This document shows positions 5,364 to 11,217 of a stretch of DNA of 11,217 nucleotides, in pieces (the first letter of the stretch is position 1; the number at the start of each line of letters is the position of its first letter). A program made the position numbers and the translations under genes. The notes below the pieces were generated by a model. The model was not told the origin of the DNA and searched no databases. It saw only the letters and a list, made by a program, of their open reading frames with translations. Source of the DNA: Christensenella sp. UBA3770 (GTDB lineage Bacteria > Bacillota > Clostridia > Christensenellales > CAG-1252); contig DFFS01000079.1 of assembly GCA_002371075.1 (NCBI GenBank), positions 1 to 11,217 on the forward strand, given 5' to 3'.

Positions 5364-7607
5364 TTATTTCTTTTTTGCGTAATAATTGATCAGGCAACCT
5401 TCCTTGATGATGGTCTTTTCGTCGTCGGTCAGTTTGTCCACGACGGCGGATTCCTTGATGACCTTTTCGCCCCTGACGATATAGAGCGTAAAGGGCTTAT
5501 CCGCAAGGAGGTTTTCCTTGACGTCGGGGACGATGACCACGTCGCCCACCTCAAACTGCGCTTGGGTCAAATACGGGATCATACCCCAGTTGATCAAATT
5601 GCTGCGATAGCGCTTGGTGGCGTATTCCACCGCAAAATTCGCGCCCGCGCCAAGCACCCTTTGGCAACTTGCCGCCTGCTCGCGCGCGCTGCCGTCGCCC
5701 GGCTTGACCGCATAGATTGCCGACGTGATCAGCGAGCTGCCTTTGAGCGTAACGCCCGAGATCTTAACAGCCGCCGCCAGTTCGTCGGAGAAAACGCCGC
5801 TTGCCATATAGTCGTCCGATTCCTTTTTGACCACCTTGCACCTGCCGACGTACTCCGGCACCTTTCTGGACAACGCAAACTCCGCCAAACGCAAAGGATT
5901 GCTTCTGTACGAGGAGGTCTCGCCCGACGGGATCAGTTCATCCGTCGTGGTAACAGGGTCATGAATGACGGCGGTAACGCGATAAATCGCGTTATCGGCA
6001 AGCGCGGGAATGGCGGGCCAATCCGCAATGTTGGGACCATAACGCAGGGGCGCTTTGACATCCGCTTTGCCATAGCCGTTAAACACCCTGCTCTTATAAG
6101 AGCTGTCGTCGTGCTTATATGGCGGGATCGTCGCATCGTAATCCACGCTCGTGGCGGAAGTTAACCTGCCGCCGTTTGCCGCAGTGGCGGCGATGGAGCG
6201 CGCGTCCATCAAAGCGACGGAAGAGATTTGCCCCTCAAGCGGCTTGGAGCCCTCGCGGCTTTCAAAGTTCCTCGTTGTGTGACGAATGCTCAAGCAGTCG
6301 TTTGCCGGCACGTCGCCCGCACCGAAGCAGGGACCGCAGAAGCACGAACGCACGGAAGCGCCCGCTTGCATCAACGTGGCGACGGCGCCGTTTTTGACAA
6401 GCTCGGTAAACACCGGTTGGCTGCCCGGATAAACGCTGAGCTGGAACTCACCGTTGCCGATGCTCTTGCCCTTTAAGATGGAGGCGCTTTCACAGATGTT
6501 GTCAAAGGTGCCGCCGGCGCAGCCCGCAATGACCGCCTGCTCGACGTAGACGCCGCCGTTTTTGATCTTTTTGGTCAGATCGACGGTGACCTTGCCGCCC
6601 AAAAGCTCGTTCATATTCTTGCTTGTTTCGGACAAGATGTCGCCCGGATTGTTGATGAGATCGGCAAGCTTATACGCGTTGGACGGATGGAACGGCAGCG
6701 CGATCATCGGCTCGATCTCGGAAAGATCGATCTCTATGACTGCGTCATAGTAGGCAAGTTCTTTGGGTTCCAACTTTTTGTAGTCGTCCGCCCTGCCGCG
6801 CACAGCAAAATACTCCTTGACTTTGTAATCGGTTTGCCAAACGGAGGAAAGACAAGCGGTTTCGGTGGTCATGACGTCAATGCCGTTTCTGTACTCCACG
6901 GGAAGGTTGGTGACCCCCTCGCCGATAAACTCCAACACCTTGTTTTTGACGATGCCCTTTTTAAAGACTTCACCGATCAAATCGATCGCAACGTCGTGCG
7001 GACCCACCCCTCTTTTTGGGGCGCCCTTTAACATAACGGCGACCACTTGCGGATATTTGACGTCGTAGGTCATACCAAGCAGTTGTTTGACCAGCTCGGG
7101 ACCGCCCTCGCCCATCGCCATCGTTCCGAGCGCGCCGTAGCGGGTGTGGCTGTCGCTGCCGAGGATCATCGAACCGCACTTTGCAAAGCACTCGCGCATA
7201 TAGGTGTGGATAACCGCCTGATGCGCGGGCACGAAAATGCCGCCGTATTTCTTTGCCGCCGAGAGCCCAAACAGGTGGTCGTCCTCGTTGATGGTGCCGC
7301 CTACCGCACAAAGGGAATTGTGGCAGTTGGTGAGCACGTAGGGAAGCGGGAACTTGGTCAGACCGCTTGCTTTTGCCGTCTGAATGATGCCGACGTACGT
7401 GATGTCGTGCGAAGCGAGCGCGTCGAACTTCACCGAGATCTGCTTATCCTTTTCCGCCCCTTTGACGCTGTGGGCGTCCAAGATGGAATAGGCGATGGTG
7501 CCCTTATAGGCTTCGTCCAATTTCTTTTGGGAATAACCCGCCGCGGAAAGCTCCTCCGTGGTGGCGATCTTGCCGTTTAGTATGTAACTGGCGCCGTATT
7601 GTTTCAC
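5364..7607 (-). CDS. Aconitate hydratase-family [4Fe-4S] hydratase (YbhJ-like)
   Basis: This is a full-length 747-residue aconitase-superfamily hydro-lyase: LeuC-like domains 1-3 (about 1-490) and a LeuD-like swivel domain (about 540-747). Visible are the cluster cysteines C363 (AGCAGG), C424 and C427 (CGPC), the active-site GSDSHT at 150-155, VTTTDELIPSGETSSYRSNP at 552-571, and the substrate-binding loop GDGSAREQ at 637-644 (GSSREH in typical aconitases). The serine and arginine are kept, but His is Gln, and GSCTN around the first cysteine is AGCAG. These features recall the YbhJ-type 'hydratase' branch rather than classical AcnA. Citrate/isocitrate is the likeliest substrate, but this is inference. 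The start is a GTG, with AAAGGAG 6 nt upstream and no alternative ATG. A promoter lies in the end of atpC, 33 bp away. alr follows after 27 bp. Confidence 0.88.
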   Translation of the reverse strand: MKQYGASYILNGKIATTEELSAAGYSQKKLDEAYKGTIAYSILDAHSVKGAEKDKQISVKFDALASHDITYVGIIQTAKASGLTKFPLPYVLTNCHNSLCAVGGTINEDDHLFGLSAAKKYGGIFVPAHQAVIHTYMRECFAKCGSMILGSDSHTRYGALGTMAMGEGGPELVKQLLGMTYDVKYPQVVAVMLKGAPKRGVGPHDVAIDLIGEVFKKGIVKNKVLEFIGEGVTNLPVEYRNGIDVMTTETACLSSVWQTDYKVKEYFAVRGRADDYKKLEPKELAYYDAVIEIDLSEIEPMIALPFHPSNAYKLADLINNPGDILSETSKNMNELLGGKVTVDLTKKIKNGGVYVEQAVIAGCAGGTFDNICESASILKGKSIGNGEFQLSVYPGSQPVFTELVKNGAVATLMQAGASVRSCFCGPCFGAGDVPANDCLSIRHTTRNFESREGSKPLEGQISSVALMDARSIAATAANGGRLTSATSVDYDATIPPYKHDDSSYKSRVFNGYGKADVKAPLRYGPNIADWPAIPALADNAIYRVTAVIHDPVTTTDELIPSGETSSYRSNPLRLAEFALSRKVPEYVGRCKVVKKESDDYMASGVFSDELAAAVKISGVTLKGSSLITSAIYAVKPGDGSAREQAASCQRVLGAGANFAVEYATKRYRSNLINWGMIPYLTQAQFEVGDVVIVPDVKENLLADKPFTLYIVRGEKVIKESAVVDKLTDDEKTIIKEGCLINYYAKKK

Positions 7608-7613
7608 TATAGT

Positions 7614-7620
7614 CTCCTTT
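7614..7620 (-). promoter_or_regulatory. Shine-Dalgarno of the hydratase gene, supports its GTG start
   Basis: AAAGGAG on the minus strand ends 6 nt before the GTG at 7607. It directly follows a small stem-loop (7621-7634), so it is exposed immediately downstream of the stem. Confidence 0.75.
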
Positions 7621-7634
7621 CGGGGAAAACCCCG
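7621..7634 (-). other. Stem-loop in the leader of the hydratase mRNA
   Basis: On the minus strand CGGGG and CCCCG pair around a TTTT loop (5 GC pairs). With the predicted start near 7636 the stem would begin about 2 nt from the 5' end and end right before the Shine-Dalgarno sequence. The minus strand has no T-tract after it, so it does not look like a terminator of the atp transcript. On the plus strand TTTTGTCTATTTT follows it, but no plus-strand gene needs a terminator here. Confidence 0.5.
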
Positions 7635-7640
7635 TTTTGT

Positions 7641-8042
7641 CTATTTTACCGTCGTACGACGAAGTTTGTCAAAGGCACGCAAAAGCGCCGCGCGATTGAT
7701 CTTGTACTCCGCCAAGCTCTGTTCCTGTTTTTTTCTTTCCTCGGCAAGTTCGGAGGCGCGCTCCGACCTCTTTTCAGCCGCTTCGTCCTTGTCGTACGCC
7801 GCACCGCATAGCACGGTCAAGACGTTCCCTTTCATTTCGGCAACGCCGCCGTCCGTTTCATACGCAAAACTGCCCGTTTCCGTCTTAAAAAGGACGTCGC
7901 CCGCAAGCACTTCGACCGTCACGCGTTCACGCAAAGGCAAAAAGCCCATCTTTCCGTCGGCGGTGGACAAAACGAGAGAGGTGACCTCCCCGTCAAACAC
8001 CACTTCGCGCGGGGTCAAAAAGACAAGGCGCATGGCGCTCAT
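7641..8042 (-). CDS. atpC: F1Fo ATP synthase subunit epsilon
   Basis: It is part of the central stalk of the ATP synthase on the cytoplasmic side of the membrane, coupling rotor movement to catalysis and often inhibiting ATP hydrolysis. The 133 residues match the family length. The N-terminal beta-sandwich covers about 4-83 (MRLVFLTPREVVFDGEV, then DGKMGFLP at 29-36 in place of the usual G.LP.HAP). The C-terminal helical hairpin, rich in Glu, Lys and Arg, covers 86-128. The ATG overlaps the atpD stop in ATGA; GGAGG lies 10 nt upstream. An in-frame ATG three codons later is a possible but poorer start. It is the last atp gene here. Its 3' end carries the predicted promoter of the next operon. 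I see no terminator between them, so some read-through into the hydratase is likely. Confidence 0.93.
   Translation of the reverse strand: MSAMRLVFLTPREVVFDGEVTSLVLSTADGKMGFLPLRERVTVEVLAGDVLFKTETGSFAYETDGGVAEMKGNVLTVLCGAAYDKDEAAEKRSERASELAEERKKQEQSLAEYKINRAALLRAFDKLRRTTVK
7643..7672 (-). promoter_or_regulatory. Sigma-A promoter for the hydratase-alr-rsmD operon, with a palindrome in its spacer
   Basis: On the minus strand a perfect TTGACA (7672-7667) is separated by 18 nt from TAAAAT (7648-7643, 5 of 6), all within the last codons and stop of atpC. The predicted start is near 7636, giving a leader of about 29 nt. The spacer contains the perfect 12-bp palindrome CGTCGTACGACG (7650-7661), a possible operator. 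The motifs also encode the end of the epsilon subunit, so part of the symmetry may be coincidental. Confidence 0.6.
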
Positions 8043-9412
8043 GCCTTGATATCCTCCACCCCGCCGATAAAGTAGAAGGCGCCCTCCGGCACGTCGTCAT
8101 AGACGCCGTCCAAGATGGCGTTTGCGCCTTCGATGGTCTTTTGAAGCGGGACGTATTTGCCGGGAAGCCCCGTATACGGCGTCGCCACGTGGAAAGGTTG
8201 CGAGAAGAAGCGCTGCAATTTGCGCGCGCGATAAACCAACTGTTTATCCTCGGCGGAAAGCTCGTTCATGCCCAAGATGGCGATGATGTCCTGGAGTTCG
8301 TTGTAACGCTGCAAGGCGGATGTAACGCGTTTTGCCGTCTCGTAATGCAAGTCGCCCACGATCTCCCTTTCCAAAATGCGGGAACGGCTTTCCAGCGGAT
8401 CGACGGCGGGATAAATGTTTTGCTCCACGATCTTACGCGAAAGAACGGTCGTTGCGTCCAAGTGCGTAAAGAGGGTCGCCGGCGCGGGATCGGTCAGATC
8501 GTCCGCGGGGACGTACACTGCCTGCACCGAGGTGATCGAGCCGTTTTTGGTGCTGGCAATGCGCTCTTCCAAACTGCCCAGTTCGTTTGCGAGGGTGGGC
8601 TGATAGCCGACGGCGGAAGGCATCCTGCCAAGAAGCGCCGAAACCTCGCTGCCCGCCTGAACGTAGCGGAAAATGTTGTCAAGGAAGAAAAGGACGTCCT
8701 TGTGCTCCTTGTCACGGAAGTGCTCCGCGATCGTAAGCCCCGTCAGCGCCGCTTTCATACGTGCGGCGGGCGTTTCGTTCATTTGTCCAAACACCAAAGC
8801 GGTCTTGTCCAAAACGCCGGAGGCGGTCATTTCTTCGATCATCTCATAGCCTTCGCGGCTGCGCTCGCCCACACCCGCAAAGATGGACCTGCCACCCATC
8901 TTGCCGGAAACGTTGTTGATAAGTTCCAAGATCAGCATCGTCTTGCCCACGCCCGCGCCGCCGAACAAACCGACTTTTCCGCCCTTGACGTAGGGAGTCA
9001 AAAGGTCTATGACCTTGATGCCCGTTTCAAAGATCTCGGTGTTTTCGGAAAGGTCGGTAAACGAGGGCGGCTCGCGATAGACGCCCGCTTTTTGATCGGA
9101 GACCTCCCCTTTGCCGTCGATGGGTTCCCCATACGCATTGAGTACCCTGCCGAGCACCTTTTCGCCGACGGGCACCGCGACGCATTCACCCGTGGAATAC
9201 ACCTCCGCCCCGCGCGACAGCCCCTCCGTGGGGGTCAAAGCAAGGCAACGGACAACGTTGCGATCCACGTGGCTGACCACTTCAAGAGAAATGTCGCCCT
9301 CCTTAAACGGCACGCGCAAAAGTTCGTTCAGCATAGGAAGATGCGTGTCGAACCAAACGTCCGCCACCACGCCTATGATCTTGATGATTTTACCCTTAAA
9401 CACTTTCTCCAT
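8039..9412 (-). CDS. atpD: F1Fo ATP synthase subunit beta
   Basis: This is the catalytic subunit of F1: ATP synthesis from ADP and phosphate in the alpha3-beta3 hexamer. The 457 residues show the N-terminal beta-barrel (1-75) and the P-loop GGAGVGKT at 151-158. They also show GERSREG at 182-188 with the catalytic glutamate, Walker B LFFLDN at 241-246, GSEVSALLGRMPSAVGYQPT at 254-273, the ATP synthase signature PAVDPLESRS at 335-344 and a DELSEED-type loop (NELSAED, 383-389). All key residues are present. The N-terminus is standard, but the start is not strongly marked: the ATG at 9412 has only GGGA about 10 nt upstream and overlaps atpG by 17 nt. A GTG at 9403 would give MFKGKII, closer to the usual MNKGKIV, but with a Shine-Dalgarno gap of only 3 nt. 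Whether the enzyme uses protons or sodium cannot be judged without the c subunit. Confidence 0.97.
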   Translation of the reverse strand: MEKVFKGKIIKIIGVVADVWFDTHLPMLNELLRVPFKEGDISLEVVSHVDRNVVRCLALTPTEGLSRGAEVYSTGECVAVPVGEKVLGRVLNAYGEPIDGKGEVSDQKAGVYREPPSFTDLSENTEIFETGIKVIDLLTPYVKGGKVGLFGGAGVGKTMLILELINNVSGKMGGRSIFAGVGERSREGYEMIEEMTASGVLDKTALVFGQMNETPAARMKAALTGLTIAEHFRDKEHKDVLFFLDNIFRYVQAGSEVSALLGRMPSAVGYQPTLANELGSLEERIASTKNGSITSVQAVYVPADDLTDPAPATLFTHLDATTVLSRKIVEQNIYPAVDPLESRSRILEREIVGDLHYETAKRVTSALQRYNELQDIIAILGMNELSAEDKQLVYRARKLQRFFSQPFHVATPYTGLPGKYVPLQKTIEGANAILDGVYDDVPEGAFYFIGGVEDIKA

Positions 9413-10214
9413 ATCCGTTTTCCCGAGAGCCGACGTCCGCCAAAGCGCGCGTGATGCCCTCCTGTCTTGCCTTGTTAAACTCGGACGTAAGCTCCGAGAT
9501 CATTTTCTCCCCGTTTTCCGTTGCCTGCGGCATGGCGATGACCCTTGCAAAATGCTCCGCAAGAGAAGCCGAGATCAAACCGCGGTAAAGCGCCGCCGCC
9601 AAAAACTCATACACCGCACGCGTTGCCGTCCCCTCCGAAACGCCCTCAATGGGCAGAACGGGTTTTTCGCCCGCAAAGGGGAGCAACTTTTCCTTTTTTA
9701 CAACGCCGTGATCCCCCTCTTTGACCGTATAGATCAAATACACCTCGTCAAGCAGATCGTCTTGAAAGAGGTTCATCAAGTCCGCCGCCATTGAATAGGA
9801 GGCTTCCGGCGAGGGGTTTTCCGCCGAATGCAAAAACTCCACGTCCGCCTGAATGCCCGCCTTGGAAAGCATCTCCTTTGTCACGCTGCCCACGATAAAG
9901 AGGTATCTTTCCTCCCGCTCCGAGAGCGCGGCATAGGCGCTTTCAAACACAGTTTGATTGTAGTCGCCGCAAAGACCTTTGTCCCCGCCGATCACAATGA
10001 AGGCAGCGCGCTGTCCCCTCTCCTTAAAAAAGGTCGATGGCGTCGCAGATATCCCGTTTAGGAGGCTCTTGCTTGCCTCGTAAAAACGCTGCGCTTTGGG
10101 AAGCTCCGCCTGCGCGCGCATCATTTTCGCCACGCTGATCGAATACATCGCGCGGGTGATCTTGACGGTCTCCTTGACGGAGGCGATGCGCCGCTTGATC
10201 TCGCGGTTGTTCAC
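9396..10214 (-). CDS. atpG: F1Fo ATP synthase subunit gamma
   Basis: It is the rotating central shaft of F1, linking the c-ring to the alpha3-beta3 head. The 272 residues are slightly short compared with the usual 280-290. The N-terminal helix MNNREIKRRIASVKETVKITRAM (1-23, shown by REIKRRI at 4-10) and the C-terminal helix (about 210-272) form the shaft coiled coil. The middle Rossmann-like domain has IGGDKGLCGDYN at 75-86 in place of SDRGLCGGLN. ARVIAMPQATENGEKMI at 223-239 matches the family's AR..AM.NAT.N block. The last helix ends ITRALADVGS, which departs from the usual ITQEI.EIVGGA signature. The start is GTG, well supported by AAAGGAGGT 6 nt upstream and a GTGA overlap with the atpA stop. 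Its last codons overlap atpD. Confidence 0.95.
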   Translation of the reverse strand: MNNREIKRRIASVKETVKITRAMYSISVAKMMRAQAELPKAQRFYEASKSLLNGISATPSTFFKERGQRAAFIVIGGDKGLCGDYNQTVFESAYAALSEREERYLFIVGSVTKEMLSKAGIQADVEFLHSAENPSPEASYSMAADLMNLFQDDLLDEVYLIYTVKEGDHGVVKKEKLLPFAGEKPVLPIEGVSEGTATRAVYEFLAAALYRGLISASLAEHFARVIAMPQATENGEKMISELTSEFNKARQEGITRALADVGSRENGYGESV

Positions 10215-11217
10215 AGCACGACCTCCTTTAGGATCGAGTCGATCTTTTGTTTGTTTTGTTCGGTCAGTTCGCCGCTCTCTCCGATCTCGGAAAGCACTTC
10301 AGGCGCGCGGACCTTAACAAGGGACAGCACTTTTGCAAGCATTTCGCGCACTTTGCCCTTTTCCATAGCGGCGAGCGCGTCGCCGGTGGCTGCATAGATC
10401 TCAACGACCTCCTCCGGCATTGAATAGGGAGCGCCCTGCGGCTGGATCAAAAGTTCGGTCAGTTTTGCGCCGCGATCCAACACCGCCTTGGTGTCCTCGT
10501 CCACGTCCGCGCCGAACTCGGTAAACACAGCCATCTCGCGATATCTGGCAAGATCAAGCTTGAGCCCTTTGGCAACTTGGCGAATGGCGTTTGGTTGCGC
10601 GTTGCCGCCCACCCTTGACACGGATAAGCCCACGTTGACGGCGGGACGCACGCCCGCGTGGAAAAGCTCGCTTTCCAAAAAGATCTGTCCGTCCGTGATG
10701 GAGATCACGTTGGTGGGGATATACGCCGAAATGTCAGAGCCAAGCGTCTCCACGATCGGAAGCGCGGTCAACGAGCCGCCGCCCTGCTTTTTTGAAAGTT
10801 TTGCCGAACGCTCCAACAGCCTCGAATGAATATAAAACACGTCGCCGGGATAGGCTTCGCGCCCCGCCGGTCTCTTTAAAAGCAAGGATAGCGTGCGATA
10901 CGCCACCGCGTGCTTGGAAAGATCGTCATAGACGATAAGGACGTCCTTGCCCGCGTACATCAGTTCCTCCGCCATGGCGGTTGCGGTGTACGGAGCGATG
11001 TATTGCAACGTGGCGCTGTCGGAAGCCGTGGCACTGACCACGACGGTGTACTCCATCGCGCCGCTCTCACGAAGTTTCATAACGACGTCGGACACCGTGG
11101 AATTCTTTTGCCCGATCGCAACGTAAACGCACAGGACACCCGTCCCCTTTTGATTGATGACGGCGTCAAGTGCAATGGACGTCTTGCCTGTTTGGCGGTC
11201 GCCGATGATCAGCTCGC
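10211..11217 (-). CDS. atpA: F1Fo ATP synthase subunit alpha, N-terminus beyond window edge
   Basis: This is the non-catalytic nucleotide-binding subunit of the F1 head. The frame stays open to the right edge of the window: 334 residues are present and roughly 160-170 N-terminal residues are missing. The first complete codon on the minus strand is at 11215, and the P-loop GDRQTGKT is at 11180-11203, so a start at the GTG at 11095 would be wrong because it removes the P-loop. Further on are QYIAPYTATAMAEE, RPAGREAYPGDVFYIHSRLL, the signature PAVNVGLSVS followed by the arginine finger and VGG, and a helical C-terminal domain. It overlaps atpG by 4 nt and is the first atp gene visible; atpH and the Fo genes would lie outside the window to the right. 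Confidence 0.96.
   Translation of the reverse strand, partial: ELIIGDRQTGKTSIALDAVINQKGTGVLCVYVAIGQKNSTVSDVVMKLRESGAMEYTVVVSATASDSATLQYIAPYTATAMAEELMYAGKDVLIVYDDLSKHAVAYRTLSLLLKRPAGREAYPGDVFYIHSRLLERSAKLSKKQGGGSLTALPIVETLGSDISAYIPTNVISITDGQIFLESELFHAGVRPAVNVGLSVSRVGGNAQPNAIRQVAKGLKLDLARYREMAVFTEFGADVDEDTKAVLDRGAKLTELLIQPQGAPYSMPEEVVEIYAATGDALAAMEKGKVREMLAKVLSLVKVRAPEVLSEIGESGELTEQNKQKIDSILKEVVL
10221..10229 (-). promoter_or_regulatory. Strong Shine-Dalgarno of atpG, decides its GTG start
   Basis: AAAGGAGGT on the minus strand ends 6 nt before the GTG at 10214. It lies within the last sense codons of atpA and is the strongest ribosome site in the window. Confidence 0.85.

Noticed and set aside
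4707..6164. A 485-codon open frame on the plus strand
   Set aside because: It lies wholly antisense to alr and the hydratase, whose motifs are intact. It has no ribosome site, and its protein is rich in Arg, His and Asp without any recognisable domain. It is a shadow of GC-biased codons.
7621..7647. Plus-strand terminator shape (CGGGG AAAA CCCCG followed by a T-rich run)
   Set aside because: No plus-strand gene ends here. On the minus strand, where transcription runs, no T-tract follows the stem.
8141..9454. A 437-codon open frame on the plus strand
   Set aside because: It is antisense to atpD over nearly its full length, has no family motif, and has the composition expected from reverse-reading a well-conserved gene.
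10211..11095. atpA beginning at the GTG at 11095
   Set aside because: The frame continues without a stop to the window edge and includes the P-loop GDRQTGKT upstream of that GTG, so it is an internal codon of a gene cut by the edge.

Overview
The window is a stretch of ordinary housekeeping chromosome from what looks like a Gram-positive, endospore-lineage Bacillota (Clostridia-like) organism of fairly high GC. The evidence is the cluster of rsmD, coaD, a small coiled-coil protein, ylbJ and tmcAL, which is characteristic of Firmicutes (the ylbH to ylbM region of Bacillus subtilis), and the presence of the sporulation-associated membrane protein YlbJ. I see no mobile element, CRISPR array, tRNA, rRNA, phage gene or broken gene. 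I could not identify the species.

Layout. Everything except the first gene is on the minus strand, so transcription of the main block runs from high to low coordinates. From the right edge come the 3' part of the F1Fo ATP synthase operon: atpA (cut by the window edge), atpG, atpD and atpC, each overlapping the next by 4 to 17 nt. Next is a 747-residue aconitase-family hydratase with its own predicted promoter inside the end of atpC. It is followed by alanine racemase (alr), 5-formyltetrahydrofolate cyclo-ligase and rsmD, packed closely enough to be one transcript. A near-consensus promoter after rsmD starts coaD and the coiled-coil gene, which end at a clear intrinsic terminator. ylbJ begins only 14 bp beyond that terminator. 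It converges on plus-strand tmcAL with one base between the two stop codons.

Functions. The block joins ATP synthesis (F1 alpha, gamma, beta and epsilon), a [4Fe-4S] hydro-lyase of probable central carbon metabolism, cell-wall precursor supply (D-alanine), one-carbon folate recycling, ribosomal RNA and tRNA modification (RsmD, TmcAL), coenzyme A synthesis (CoaD) and a sporulation membrane protein.

The most interesting signals are in the junctions rather than the proteins. Genes inside operons mostly carry recognisable Shine-Dalgarno sequences, but coaD and ylbJ have none and have a -10-like hexamer 5 to 6 nt before the ATG, which predicts leaderless mRNAs. alr also lacks a Shine-Dalgarno sequence and starts directly after an inverted repeat. 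The hydratase promoter has a perfect 12-bp palindrome in its spacer and a short leader that begins with a stem-loop. I found no evidence of a new multi-gene system. There is no gene-free stretch longer than 66 bases.
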